Source: Marchantia polymorpha subsp. ruderalis
Taxonomy: Eukaryota > Streptophyta > Marchantiopsida > Marchantiales > Marchantiaceae
Direction of reading: 5' to 3'
Assembly (NCBI GenBank): GCA_037833965.1
Contig: AP031353.1
Coordinates: forward strand, 7,442,501 to 7,506,500
Length of the DNA stretch: 64,000 nucleotides
This document shows, one piece after another, positions 1 through 11,971 of the stretch; within the stretch, counting starts at the first letter, position 1, and each line of letters begins with the position of its first letter. Below the pieces are notes generated by a model, which was given only the letters and a program-made list of their open reading frames with translations, had not been told where the DNA came from and made no database searches. The translations under genes and the position numbers were made by a program.

Positions 1-1263
1 CCTGGCTAAATGTACATTGTGATCGTGGAAGGGCATAGCTTGTGTCTAGAGCCCACGATCCTGGAAGATGAATCAGAATGTAACCGCATGGCATGACGGG
101 GAGTCATGTGGACTATTCACTCAGAAATTCGACCTGGCAAATATGTGCTGGGTATTAAATGAATCACAATTAATCGGATTATATGGTTGAAACGATTGTA
201 ACACTGTCTGAGTACTCAGTAGATGAGTTCCGGTAGGGTGATCTAGATGAAGTGTCACACAGAATGCATGGATACTCTGGCTTAGGTACATGATGTTCAT
301 GGTGGAATCGACCTCAACGAAAAGTGATTGAGGATTCACTCATAGAAGGGACACAACTTTAATTAAAGTGAAGTTCATAGCATTTCGATTTTTTACGATA
401 TTCCTAGACACATACGGTCCCATCGGTCCGCCACATAGAGTAGTTAAATATGTGGGTATAGACTTGAGGACAAACAACACGGGGTTTGGTTTTCGTTCAT
501 TCAGGAGTTTTTTTTGACCTCAATTTTTCCCAATTCAAGGTTTTGTCGACTTACTCATTTTTCTTTCCACGGGGTAAGAATTTGATGGATGTAATGAATG
601 AACACAAAACCACCCAAATGAAAACCTCTCTCATATCCACATCATACTATTCAGTTGATCTAGAACTTGTACATATAGGTCTGTCTTACGTCTACAATAT
701 GTACATTCAAGGACTGATCTATAATATATACACTAGACTGATCTAGAATAAATCATATGTAACTTCAAAAAGATGATATACACTGTAAAACTTCACGTTC
801 TAGAGGCAGCTTATACTTAAAATACAGATACATTGATACCACCGTGATAGTACAAAGCTCGAGTCCATGACACTGCTATGTCGAGTCAGAGACGAAAAGC
901 ATGGAAATCAAAATGTCTTTGAACACTTGAAGTGATTGGATTCCTGCGGCCCATTACATGGTTATGTAAATGACGCCATCTGTACGTCTGAATGCAGCTT
1001 CCCCTGCTTTCTTCTCCGCCAATTCTAAGGAACTATGTTATACAAGTCATGTGATCGGTTTTTTAGGGGTAATGACACGAATAAGCAATGTCTATGTGAT
1101 TGTTCTCATAGCAAAGTTAGAGCTATATTAACACGATTTGGCATTAAGATTGTCCTCGCCCTGTCTCCCTGCTTCTCCACTGCCCTGTTTGGTCGATGAA
1201 TCCACCACCGACCACTTCCTCCCTGACATCTGCTCATTCCTGGGAAAAAACCTAAATTACATT
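1..1263. other. Unassigned flank downstream of the DUF1279 gene
   Basis: I see no supported gene here. The short open frames (for example around 121-339 and 486-746) have no recognisable motif and no flanking exon structure. The part next to 1264 should contain the 3' untranslated region of the minus-strand DUF1279 gene. Confidence 0.5.
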
Positions 1264-2454
1264 CTACGCCTTTCGATCATCGTCTCCAGCTGGCTTCTTT
1301 CCAAACCAACCAGCAACGATAGGCGTAAGAGCCACGGTTGGAGGGAACCGAATTGGGGAGGCGGCCTTGTGTGCTGCATAAGCAAGAGCGAATGTTCCCA
1401 CTTTCTCGCCCGTCTCATTCGTATGAATCCCAACCTGCCAACCACGATTGAACCGAGAATTAATTCCAGGCCAATGCAGATAGCAACTCAAGAACAAAAA
1501 TGCCTCCCAGTTTGCCTCAGCATCGACGTTTTCCAAAAATCCGTTCGTGAAAATCATAAGCACTCTGATAGTAGATTCATGTCCGGACAGTGACATGAAA
1601 ACCCTTCAACCTCAGCATACGATATCGACTTCTCACCGATGATACAGTCGGACGAATGATGGATTAAACCTCGGGAGAGATTTTACGAGAGAGAATTTCC
1701 TCATCAGATTGTTTCTGTCACAGCCTCGAGCCCATAGACAAGGGTTGAAACGATGAAACTATGCGCTCATTGTAAAAAGGATGAGAAAGGAGTAAGCATG
1801 TACCTTCTCTAACAAGCTGGGCACATCGACACCGGAGTTGACCAGAACGTAGCAGAGAGAGAAAGACACCAAAGAGAGGGATATGGAGGTCGCCAGGTAA
1901 GCCCCCCCGTATCGAGTAAGCAGCTCTTTAGCCTGATTTTTCTTTTTCTCTTTACCTTCCTCGCCCTCCTCCTTGGACGTGAAAATCTAGCATTTGCACA
2001 CAATTCGTGAGATCAGAGTGTACGATTTAGAATCTCAATGCCAATTGACATGAACCCGGCGAAATTCGTGAAACAATGGACCCAGATCGTCCGCTCATCC
2101 GTCCCTAGCTAGACCTGCTCTTGCCTACTGAGGGAAATTGAGTCGTGTCTGTAAGCCACACACCTGCCATAGCCCAGCTTCCAGGCCCCACTTTCGAGTT
2201 GTGTTCTCTACATCCGGAACCTTCTTCTCCTTCTCCTTTTCCTTCTCTTCCTTCTCCTGCGTGTTCACAGCTCTTACCACTAATCTGCTCCCGGTCCTCA
2301 CTCTCCCGTTCCTACAGAAATCCAACCTCGGTGCGCTCCGCCCAGAAATGGTGGCGACGGAAGAATTCAATTTCCTACTTTGCACGCACGAGGTACACGA
2401 CACAGCAACAGCAGCAGCAGACGCAGCAGCGTGAACCACCGCCACCTGAGCCAT
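1264..2454 (-). CDS. DUF1279 / FAM210-like plastid membrane protein, 3 exons
   Basis: The CDS is complement(join(1264..1434,1804..1986,2164..2454)), giving 214 aa. All introns are GT-AG and phase 0 (1435-1803 and 1987-2163). Exon 1 starts at the ATG at 2452-2454. It encodes an Ala/Ser/Val-rich, acid-poor N terminus of about 65 residues ending near VVRA, which looks like a plastid transit peptide, followed by a Lys/Glu-rich linker. Exon 2 encodes AKELLTRYGGAYLATSISLS and a hydrophobic segment. Exon 3 encodes GTFALAYAAHKAASPIRFPP and a second hydrophobic segment, then a charged tail. These blocks are the hallmark of the DUF1279 family. Its plant members are plastid-predicted membrane proteins of unclear biochemical role, and FAM210A/B are the animal mitochondrial relatives. 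Exon joins were chosen because they rebuild the family block across each junction. Family identity is strong; plastid location is inferred. Confidence 0.9.
2400..2440. repeat. CAG/CTG-rich simple repeat in DUF1279 exon 1
   Basis: An interrupted CAG run on the plus strand is read on the minus strand as an alanine-rich stretch (AAASAAAVAV) inside the transit peptide of the DUF1279 protein. Length variation here would change the presequence but not the mature protein. Confidence 0.6.
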
Positions 2455-5219
2455 AGATTCGCTGCTCTCACCAAGCTGATGTACCCTGCACGAGATACGC
2501 GACGGAATTCGAGTCTAGACTTGCAGAAGTTCTTCAGCAGGTTCGAGGTCGAGAGCTCACTGGCACCTTCGTCTTCGACCGTGCTCTGCTCTGCAAGCTT
2601 CTGAGCTCCAACGAGGCGTCGATGGTGTGTAGGAATGGTGAGAGGAAGTGGCAGTGGCAGTGGCCACTGATGACTGTCGTGGACTGCGAGTTATCTTGAG
2701 CGGGTCCGTCTGTCGCTGGACGGTATCCGAATCAACAGGAGTCGCAATTCAGTTGCTCGAGGCAGCACGAGGCCGTCGTCGTGGATTATCGTGAAGTCTC
2801 CACATTAGCGCCGTTTTTAGCCGCACACATTGAGGATAACAGAGCCTCATGAGAATGAGGTTTCGCATCCCCAACTATTGTGCACTCCTTCACCTTCGCT
2901 TTCATACTCGTTCCTCTAGCATTGATAGAATGCGCGAGTGAATATCATTCCCTCCAATGAACATCATTCTCTGTCGGTACATCATGTTTCTTTGTGTCGC
3001 TAATTATTCTTGAATCTATTTTTCTACAGTATAAAGTGTTCACCTAATTAAGTAGCAAAGTTAGAGAAAATTATTGCACTTCCTTCACACCTATTTTAGT
3101 TCATGGGTTTACAATGGTGTATAAATAATATCAATTAGTGCAAGACATAACATAATAATGAGAATAGATGATGTAACGTTTATGCTATTTGTTATAGATT
3201 AGTTACAAACTGTTTGTATAAATTAGTTTCTGTATGATGTATGTTAATTTGAACTATCCATTAGATTTATTATTAAAATGTTTTGAACTGATTTGCAATA
3301 CTCATCATGGTCAACAATGATTTTCATTCCACTCTTACTAATGTGGTTTAACTTGAATATCATTCATCAAAGGTGAAGTATTGTTTAATTAATTATTATA
3401 TATTCACTTCAAATGTCAAAATCACAATTATAGAAACAATTGAAAGCAACATAGCATGACCATAATCAAAGTGGTATGTTATTTCTGTCTTTGCAGATTT
3501 ATGTGAAAGATTTTTTGAGATTGCATATCATTTCATGAATTTTGGACAATAATTCAATAATTGAAATGAAATTCTAAAAAATGTTTTTTAAAAATCACAT
3601 GTTTCTTAGCATCACAAAATAATTAAAAAAAAATGATTGATTTTAAGATATATTCAATAAAAAACTTATGACATTTAGAGATTATGAGTATAAGTTAGTA
3701 ACTCAAAATTCACACAATCTGCACCCACAAAATAGATTAGATTACAAACAAATTGAATAATTTACCTTTCAATCGTGGAAACACAAATTCTTTACACATT
3801 AATTCTAAAATTATTGTACAAAGAAATATTATTACCTCTTATGTAAAATGACAAACAAACCAGAGTAATATTTACTTAGATAACACTAAACTCAGTTAAC
3901 AAGACTAAAAATCAACTACTAATAATCTACCTCTTGATTTGTGTCTTCAGATCTTTAACCTTTGTAAATGATATAATTATTTTTTGGGAAAAAATTAAAT
4001 AATCTATTTTTGTAAATTAGAGCCAACTATAATCAAGCTTAAGGCCAAACTCAAGAATTTATTTCACAACTATCCAATGCAACTTGTTCTTCAATTTGAC
4101 ATATATGTGTTCATCTTTATCATACTTAGAGCATTATGAAACATAACGCGTATATAACACTATGCATTAAGATACAAGCTCATTAGATGATGAAATACAA
4201 TATTGAAGATTAAAGATTTCTATACTTGTTTTATCTCCCCTATATAGATATTATCAAGATTAAAATCCCATCAACCATTTCACTCATAGTGGATTGTATG
4301 ATGAAATGAGATCATATGTTACTATAACAAACACATTGTTCTTCACTACTGCTATCAATCTTGATCTAACAAGCACATGGATTGTCGATATCAATTATCA
4401 CATTTATTTTCCATTTATGAAACACATGGATTGTTATCTTGGCGGTTATAAAGAATACATTATTATGCAATTATATCTCAGCATTGAGTAACTTTATTTA
4501 AGTTCTAACCAACAAAAGATATTTATAACATATCATTAAATACATGAAAATTTGCACAATTTCATACAAAACTTATCAATTCTTTACTCTCTTAATCTCA
4601 TTAATTGAACATTGCTTTGTAAAAATCTTGAATTAATCTTCCAAAGGTGGTCAAAATTCTATGTATTTGCGTAGATCATATATAATAGTTGAAAATATAT
4701 GTATTATCTTGAATTCTTCAAATTTTGCATTCATTTTTTTTAACTTGCTTAAATACATATGATGTTTTAATAATCTATAAGAAAAAAATTTGAAATTTAT
4801 TTGATAGAAATTTAATATTTTATGTAAATAATATTTATAAGAAGTAATTAATATATAATAAGTATATACATATGATTATAGAAAATTGAAAACTATAACA
4901 ATTGGAGATATTGGGTTGAAATTCAAAGTGAAGATCTAAAGCTCTGACCTAAATCAAACGAGAGAGCAATTGATTTTTTGAGTCTATGAAATCATTTTGT
5001 CTGAAGCCCGACAATGGTGAAGTTAGATGAAAATATGTTTCAAGCGTGTATCATGGACTCTAGCTTTGCATGAAAATTCATGGCCTGATTTGTGGAGCTT
5101 ATTCTTTTTTTATTGTTAGATGTGTTTGCTTTGCTTCAATTAGATTCCTTCGAGTAGAGATATAAGACTACATGCATCGTACTCGTTAATAACGATGTGA
5201 ATTTTTTGTGCTATCGAGA
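2455..5219. other. DUF1279 upstream region, then AT-rich intergenic DNA
   Basis: About 2455-2960 is moderately GC-rich and should contain the DUF1279 5' leader and promoter; I cannot place a start site. From about 2960 to 5200 the DNA is strongly AT-rich with stops in all frames. I see no gene or element end in it. Confidence 0.5.
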
Positions 5220-7090
5220 GAAGTGGGAGATTCTATGGCTTCTAATTACGTCTAGACCAATGATGTGCAATTTGGTTTGAAAGTGTGCTCTCGGGAACCT
5301 AATGACAAAAGATAAATATTTTACAATGCGGATTTTGCATTGTCTTTGGCTGCGAGGAGAATGTGGATGCGCAACACAAGCATTTAAACTATGTACATGG
5401 ATGATGTTGCCCTTTTGTATTATGACAATATCAAAAATCGCATCAGCGATCATCATACTTCAAATTGTATTGTGTACGATCGCGTCGATTCGGCTGATCA
5501 TTGAAATGACTTCTTCAACGATGTGACAATCATGTTCAAAGTTTCTATTAAGTTGCAATTCTCGTCTTCATCTCTTGATGATAAGCATAAAATTGTGTTG
5601 GACATCGAGAAGTATATTGTCGACGTGATTGTTGATGTCATGATGTTTGATCTGGATGATATTGTTGACAGTGATTTGGATAGTGATGTGGAGAAGCTTG
5701 CATTAGACAGTGAGGCTTAGTGCAATGATGTATTTTTTTGTCCAACTCAAAAGAAAGCATTAGCAAAAGAGTGAGCGTTATCATTATTTCAACGTGTAGA
5801 GCAGCAAAAAAATTGACAAGGACTACGTCAATTATGCTTACTTGGTCATTATATGAAGTAAAAGACCAATGTGTTTCAGTTGGCACTACAATACATGACA
5901 TTTTGTGCTTCATTTTGATTTGTACTCAAGATATTGAGCCCCACTTACGATATTCTGCACAATATTCTCTTGCGGATCTTGCAATGACATCGCCAACTTC
6001 AACACAGTTGTGTGTGCTATCAACCTACAACACATGATTTGCCATTGCGTCATGCATGAGAGTTTTATATTGCTATGTACTGAGAAATTCATAAAAGTGC
6101 ATTAAATCTCAATTTTCGCTTTTGAACTACAATCCATAATATTATTATTTTGCATGCATCATTGCCATTAATGTTCCATCGGCATATTTGTGATGTCATG
6201 TTTCAGATGATTGTATCTATTTTGCAGATTTTTTGTCATGATTGAAAATTTTGTCTACTCGATTTGACTTCTGATGGAGCCCGTAACATGATTGGCCGCG
6301 ATGTTGATGTTGTTAGTTGCCTTAGTAATGCAATGCACAACGAATGTACTCTGGTTTGAGTTTGGTTTGGGATGCATTAATTAGATCTCATTATGGAGCA
6401 CGTTGTAAATTCTCCTATGCAATGCAATGCACAACAAGTGTACTTTGGTTTGAGTTTGATGTGGGGTGCATCAATTAGATTTCATTATGGCGCACATCAT
6501 AGACAATCTCATGAAGCAATGTTTCTTTGTTGTCATAAACCAGATTCATTTTTCCCTTAGAATAACAACTCAATCTAATTGCGGAAATGTCAACAACGTG
6601 TACTTGAAATCTCAATCGTTTGATTTTTTCTATAGAAACTATGATTAAATGATTCAAGATTCATCCGCATCAATTGTTTGCGCATATCGAATCTAAAAAT
6701 CCAGCTTCGGCTCCACCTCACCTATGATGGATGACTGCGCTTGCTATGCATCACTTTCCCTGGAAAACAATAATTACTTTCCGCTTGATTGAAGGATTGA
6801 CGACACTATTGAATCAAGAGCGATGAGACCATCTAAGTCAACTTGCCTTGGATGAACTTTTTGTCTCTTTCATTGATGATGTTGGAGTTATTTGACTCTT
6901 TAATCCTAACGAGATTGTGAATTTTAACACATCGAGTCACATCATAAACGGCTGCTATGATGTTCCATTTTATTTCATATGAGAGGTAGTCAGTGGCATG
7001 GATCTTGTGTTGACTCTATCGTTGAAGTTTATGTATCACCTTATAAAGAAAATGATTGCAGAATTTTGACTAAGGCAGTCCGATTTGATT
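5220..7090 (+). pseudogene. Decayed hAT-type transposase
   Basis: Read across frames on the plus strand, the region preserves the order of a hAT-superfamily transposase. It has an N-terminal part with an acidic DVMMFDLDDIVDSDLDSD-type stretch (about 5640-5720) and an ALSLFQRVEQ-like block near 5760. A SDGARNMIGR block lies at about 6270, and NAMHNECTLV followed by HxLDLIMEHV near 6330-6400. Then come AHIESKNPASAPP near 6690, LTTLLNQ near 6800 and VSFIDDVGV near 6870. The frame shifts repeatedly and has many stops. Several stops replace expected Arg or Gln codons (TGA for CGA, TAA for CAA). I found no terminal inverted repeats or 8-bp target duplication. Family assignment rests on motif order that I recognise; subfamily is not certain. 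Confidence 0.65.
6327..6514 (+). repeat. 94-bp partial tandem duplication inside the hAT relic
   Basis: AATGCAATGCACAAC starts at 6327 and again at 6421. Both copies continue with diverged sequence through GATYTCATTATGGMGCAC. The 94-bp period is not a multiple of three, so the duplication itself shifts the frame. Both copies still read as the NAMHN...LDxIMxH block. Confidence 0.7.
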
Positions 7091-7486
7091 AGTCTGAGTG
7101 CTTTAAGATGTTGGTTAGGCATAGCATGACATGTGGCAAGACCGGCCGCGTGATAATGTTAAAATGAGAAAAAATGTTAACCTAGTCACATAGCTTGATG
7201 AAATAACGGTTTGATTGTAGTGGTGTGGCAACACGCCATCCATGCTAGCCCACATGAGGAGAACGTCTATACATGTGGCGGATTGAGATAGTGATTTTTT
7301 TTTTTGAAAATAACATTTAGAAATAGGCTTTTTTGCAAGTCTTTCTAGGTTGTAATAATATATAAATACCAAAATGAAGCATGATGGTAAAGATTCGATT
7401 CCACAAGAACAAAATTAACATCAAAAATTTAATTACTATCACGAATTAACATTCTATAGGCTTTCGTCAAACGTGGTTAGGGCGGC

Positions 7487-7558
7487 CTGGAGTAAAAGGA
7501 TTCGAACCTTTGTTTCTCGGCATCAAAGGCCGATGCCTTACCACTTGGCTATACTCCA
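7487..7558 (-). tRNA. trnQ: tRNA-Gln(UUG), mitochondrial type
   Basis: The minus strand folds into a complete 72-nt cloverleaf. The 7-bp acceptor stem is TGGAGTA/TACTCCA with discriminator G. The D arm is GCC/GGC, the anticodon stem TCGGC/GCCGA, the loop CTTTGAT with anticodon TTG, and the T arm AAAGG-TTCGAAT-CCTTT. The U1-A72 start and the TGGAGTATAGCCAAGTGG 5' half are typical of plant organellar, specifically mitochondrial, trnQ and unlike nuclear tRNA-Gln. No CCA is encoded. It lies in the noncoding terminal region of transposon copy A. I interpret it as transferred organelle DNA; whether it is transcribed in the nucleus is unknown. Confidence 0.85.
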
Positions 7559-7775
7559 AAAAGTCCATAAATCAACCTTACACAAAAATGAAATCACTTC
7601 ACGTAGCGCCATCGGTGCATTAGAAAAGGGTTTACTTCTCATACACATGTCACTCCTAGAAGCATATGCAACTGATAAGGCCAAAGGCGACACAAATGCA
7701 GGGTGAAATCACATCCAAATCCTGAAATTCATCCAATAGACTCCATAGAAATTGCAAGCGACTCTACGATTGATA

Positions 7776-7800
7776 TTCAGGGGGAAACTTTCCAAGATTA
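7776..7800. repeat. Conserved GGGGGAAA-N-TTTC palindromic motif, copy A
   Basis: TTCAGGGGGAAACTTTCC in the terminal region of copy A contains the palindrome GGAAACTTTCC. Equivalent motifs occur in copy B (about 10362) and twice in copy C (11291 and 11656). The motif is conserved outside the coding part while its flanks diverge. Confidence 0.6.
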
Positions 7801-8219
7801 CATGTTCAGCCGGCTACACCGAGCATCCAATGTACATGTTTGCTTAAATTTTGAGCTACACTATGCACCACTAAGTATTCTCAAATTGGATCTTCTACTT
7901 CAGATGCAGTATCTTTGACAAACTGAAGCAACTTGCGCACTGTGACAAAACATTCAACTCACAAACCGTGCAAAGTAATGCAGACTTAAGACTGATAATA
8001 ACTCATGGAAAAGTTTCCCCGAAGACAGAGCCTTAGACCTCTTTATTCACAACGAACATCCGGAGGCATCACCCGCTAGTTGCAAGCATTCATCAGGTGC
8101 GACTTCCGCAGATCCGGCAGTTGTTACATCCGCAGACCTCTTATCTCTTCCTATCCCACTGAAAACTGCTGCGAGCTCTATCTCTAAATTCTCTTTCGTC
8201 TACTCTAAATAAAAAATGA

Positions 8220-10097
8220 AAGAACTGACCATTCTACCTAACTGCCGATGTCATGCCGCTCCACTAGCTTCCAATTTCTTCAATCGACGCTCCAACAAAT
8301 CTTATTTTGTCCACTTTGTAGTTTGAATCTCCCAATTCACATAAACGCAAAGACATTGCTCTACACTTGCGCGCAAACCATCATTCGTCTCCTCTTCAAG
8401 TTGTTGGACAGTTGCCTCTGTTTTCATCAATTTCGCTCGAGCCGTGACCAACTACTCCTCAACTGCCAATAGTTGAGATCGCAATCTGTTGCAATCTGCG
8501 TCCAACTCCTTCGCATGCTCTAACTCCAAAGTTCGGGCAGCTTCGCAATCAGCCTATCGATTCTTCCAACGAGTTAATTTGGCAGCCTCTTTTTGATCTT
8601 GTGCAGCTAGAATTGTTGTCAGCTCCTCCGCGCGACGAGATTTTTTCTCAAATTCTGTTCAAAATAATTCCAAGTTGTCCTCAAATCTACCGTCACCTTC
8701 TGCGGATTGTTAATGTCAACCCGAAGGTCCTTGCACTCTAGCTCCTTATGAAAGTACTAACTGCGCACTAACTCTACATAAGATGCTACAGACTCTAGCA
8801 TCAAATACTTCGCCATCTTCCCATCTAAGTACTTGACTAATGGAACTTTCTTATCACTCAAAAGATTAGCTAAACTAAACTCTGCCGTCTTTGGCTCCTC
8901 GGTCAAAGGCCATTTGCCGCACTCAAATTCAAATTTAACAAAAAACACTTGACACGAAGGCATTGTCGGTTGCTCCACGATAGTCTTCTGCACTTTCGCC
9001 ACCACTCATTTCAAAATTTCTTTGCTCAAAATTGGCTCCACCGCCGGCTCTTCCAACTCTATACGCACATCCAAAGTTGCTTTATCCGAAGGTCGAAGAC
9101 AATGGTGGTTGTCTCGAAGTTTACGTTTCGGTCTCATCTTCTCTTTTTTCGCCTTCCGCCAACGGCTCATCCATAGTCATGTCTGAAGGTCGCCACTCCG
9201 AAGGCCGAAGGTCTATTGCTGAAGACCATTGGTATTCTGTTCCTGCTTGATGTGCTTCCACTTCAGCCGATTCTACCGAAGTCAGTTGATGTTGCGAAGT
9301 TGCTTCGCTACACTCCGTACTGTCCACTTCCTCCTTCCGTCGACATAGTGTCTTCATCTTACTACGGGAATGTGTACTTGTTGTTTTCATCCGCGTAGGA
9401 ATTGGCCTTCTAGCTTGCAATCAAGCACGTCAACCAATGATCTTCAAAGCCGAATGCATCTGCAATTTTTGTTGCCGCTTCGCAAGTTGTTCCTCAATGT
9501 CATCTTTTGACTTGTCAACTTCGGCCGAAGGCAATGCATGTTCAATGTTGTTCTCGTCATTGACAACTTCATTATCTCCCGACACGCTTTCGTCATCTGA
9601 TCCCGCAATCTCCTTCTCGAGCGGGAATTTCCTCTTCTCTGCTTCGGTCAACAATCCCATACCTCGATAGAAGTTAATAAAGAACGGTGACAAGTAATTC
9701 ATTGGTACTCCAAACATATCCTTGACATTCCTGCTGTTCGTATTCTAGAAGATGCAAGCCTAGTGAATTGGCTTTTTTGCCACTTTGCGTTTCACAAACC
9801 CGACTTGCCATGTTGCCATGTACGTTGTTTGCAAAGGTCGCATAATCTACATCAATGCCACTACCACATTGCATCTCATCGGATCGCGATAATCCGTCTT
9901 TTGCCATCCGTTCTTGGACAAGCGAGGTGTCTTGAACAGCTTCATAAATGTCTTCTCCTTAGAGTGTGTCACCTTCACGCTTTAACTATTGTAAGTGTAA
10001 TCACCCGCCTCACGTGCACACGGCCTCAAGACTTAAGCCCAGTGCTCAATCATCCAACTTTCAGGTTTGCCACAAATTCCTTTGACTTTTAGCGCGC
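8220..10097 (-). pseudogene. Coiled-coil transposon protein of copy A, C-terminal part
   Basis: Pieces read on the minus strand in order. A block equivalent to TTYMxTWQVGF lies near 9830, and NYLSPFFINFYRGMGLLTEA at about 9690. A Ser/Glu-rich acidic middle covers 9430-9120. VPLVKYLDGKMAKY...YVELVRS lies at about 8857-8757, and a degraded coiled coil reaches about 8220. Frames change several times and stops interrupt. The rest of the protein, toward its N terminus, lies at 17804-18240 beyond copy B. The acidic, CCGAAGG-bearing middle is shared with copies B and C. No catalytic motif is visible. Confidence 0.6.
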
Positions 10098-10102
10098 GTC
10101 CC
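10098..10102. repeat. Left target-site duplication of copy B (GTCCC)
   Basis: GTCCC directly precedes the TGTAATGATAG terminus. ATCCC follows the other terminus at 17804-17808, so 4 of 5 bases match. Joining the flanks across one copy restores the reading frame of copy A. Confidence 0.65.
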
Positions 10103-10361
10103 TGTAATGATAGATAAATACCAGAATGCAGCATAATGGTAAAGATCCAATCCCACAAGGACAAAAACAACACAAAGAGTAACAAGTGTCACGTATTTAA
10201 CAATCTATTGAGGAGTTTGAATTCTCAAGTAGTAGTCACTCCCAGAAATACTACAGGTGCTAAATCTGATGGACACACAATGCAGTGTAATTCATACATC
10301 AATCTTGAAATTCTCCAATCCAGCATCACAGAGGTCGATCGCGACCCTATCTTAGTACTCA

Positions 10362-10390
10362 AGGGGGAAAATTTCCGAAGAGTACACACT
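10362..10390. repeat. GGGGGAAAATTTCC palindromic motif, copy B
   Basis: Equivalent of the copy A motif, here with the palindrome GGAAAATTTCC followed by GAAGAGTACAC. It lies in the noncoding terminal region downstream of the protein-coding part. Confidence 0.6.
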
Positions 10391-10638
10391 GCACGAAGCT
10401 TCCAATTGCAAACTTGCTTAAATCCTGATCTACCCAATTGCTACTCAGAACATTTGAATTGAGCTACTACATCGGATGCGGTATCTTCGACAAATCGAAG
10501 TACCTCTCACGCGGTGACAAATCTCTCAATACACAAACGCGCGGAGAATGCAGGCTCAAAACTGAGAAAACTAACTAACGAGAATCCCCCAAGGCCAAAG
10601 CCTTGGTCTCCTCTATTTCTAACTAATACTTCGAGATG

Positions 10639-11014
10639 TCACTCGCTCTGATGCGAGCTCCAAACATGCATAACGTCCGCAGAGTCGGCAGTTGACTTGC
10701 TATCCGACCTCCGATCTAAACCTAATCTATGCAAAACGGCCATCAGCTCCAACTCCAAATTCGACATCGCCTCGCACAAACTTGTAAGAAACACATCTAA
10801 CTTCCTAGCTAACTGACGATGCCCACTAACACTACAAGCTATCATTGTGATCGCACGACGCTCCAGATCTTGTAACTGCAACCACTTCTGAGTCTCGACC
10901 TGCCATAATACAAACCCTCGCAGACACTGGTTTACCTTCTCGATCAAAGCGTCGTTCGTCTGCTCCGTTAACTATCTATTCTTCTCCTCTGCCTCCGACG
11001 GTTTCGCCTCCATC
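10639..11014 (-). pseudogene. Coiled-coil protein of copy B, C-terminal fragment
   Basis: The minus-strand frame reads VNQCLRGFVLWQVETQ...LARKLDVFLTSL...NLELELMAVLHRLGL. It aligns without effort to the C terminus of copy C (VSRCLRGYTLWKVAAR...VAKQLDSFLARS...NLEAELTAVLRRLGL). Upstream it continues as EMEAKPSEAEEKNR, interrupted by a TAG. Its N-terminal continuation is at 15365-17320 on the far side of copy C, in the same frame once C is removed. Confidence 0.7.
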
Positions 11015-11019
11015 TCACA
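11015..11019. repeat. Left target-site duplication of copy C (TCACA)
   Basis: TCACA abuts the TGTAATAACCCAC terminus. TTACA follows the opposite terminus at 15365-15369, so 4 of 5 match with one transition. Confidence 0.75.
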
Positions 11020-11104
11020 TGTAATAACCCACTAAAGGCTAAAACTGCAGTATAGCAACACAAAGGTCAAACCCACAGGTACAGAGGCAACACACAGAGT
11101 ACTA

Positions 11105-11495
11105 AATGTCACGTTTTAATAGACTATTGAAGAGTTTGAATTCTCAGGCGACTGTCACTCCCAGAAATACTTCAAGTGCTCAACTCGGAGGTCACTCAGA
11201 GGACGCAGAGTGCATTGTAGTTCACCCCAACACACACCTGAAACTATAAAAGCACAACTCAGAGGTCGGTTAGGCCCTCTACTTAAGATTCAGGGGGAAA
11301 GTTTCTTACGAGTACACTTAGAGGATCTGCAGGTAGTGTTCGCCAACTCCAAATTGACAACTCTGACTGCTAGTGCAGGGCATTCTCTGCTACAGAAATT
11401 CAAACTGAGGGATTATGTTGAGAAAAGATCCAGTGTCACAACTTAACAGTCTATTGACGAGTTTGAATTCTTAGGCACTAGTCATTCCCAAAAAG
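11105..11495. repeat. Internal direct repeats in the 3' region of copy C
   Basis: A segment of about 60 bp around 11107-11168 (GTCACG...AGTTTGAATTCTCAGG...CACTCCCAGAAATA) recurs diverged at about 11433-11495 (GTCACA...AGTTTGAATTCTTAGG...CATTCCCAAAAAGA). Related sequence is also present in copy B near 10187-10250. It is noncoding and shared by several family members. Confidence 0.65.
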
Positions 11496-11503
11496 ACTAC
11501 GGA

Positions 11504-11619
11504 GGCTACCCCCAAAGGCGCCTCGAGCAGCGTAACACACACAACCTGAATTGACAACCAAGGCTACCTCCGAAGGCGCCTCGAGCAGCGTAACACACAC
11601 AACCTGAATTGACAACCAA
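11504..11619. repeat. 58-bp tandem repeat, 2 copies
   Basis: GGCTACC begins at 11504 and again at 11562. Both copies share GGCGCCTCGAGCAGCGTAAC and the following 30 bases, with only a few changes near the start. A third start (GGCTTACTCG) follows at 11620. It lies in the 3' region of copy C. Confidence 0.85.
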
Positions 11620-11971
11620 GGCTTACTCGAAGTAACAAAACTTCACTTTGGCATTCAGGGGGAAAAATCTCGAAGGAGTACAAACGAGAACAATCAACCA
11701 AAGGTGTAAGTCCGAACTGCTCAGGTTCTAACTAGGTTCTGACTATACTAGCTTAGAGCATTCGGCTGAAGACCTTCAGCTACAAAATGCGGTAACTTCG
11801 TCAAGCTGTAGCTCCTCTTGCGCGGTGACAGAACTAAGGACACAAACGCGCAGAGAGAATAAGTTCATGAACTGCACTTTTGAAACTGGAAAATTCTCAT
11901 GGCAAAACGCCTTGAACTGCTTTATACAATCTACAATCCTAACTAACTAACACTCTACTCTACGCTACATG

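Noticed and set aside
1138-1593. Plus-strand open frame of 151 codons
   Set aside because: It is antisense to the last DUF1279 exon and flanking intron; the minus strand carries the conserved protein.
7487-7558. Nuclear tRNA gene
   Set aside because: U1-A72 and the TGGAGTATAGCC start are organelle-type and unlike nuclear tRNA-Gln. No polymerase III T-run follows the 3' end at 7487 on the minus strand.
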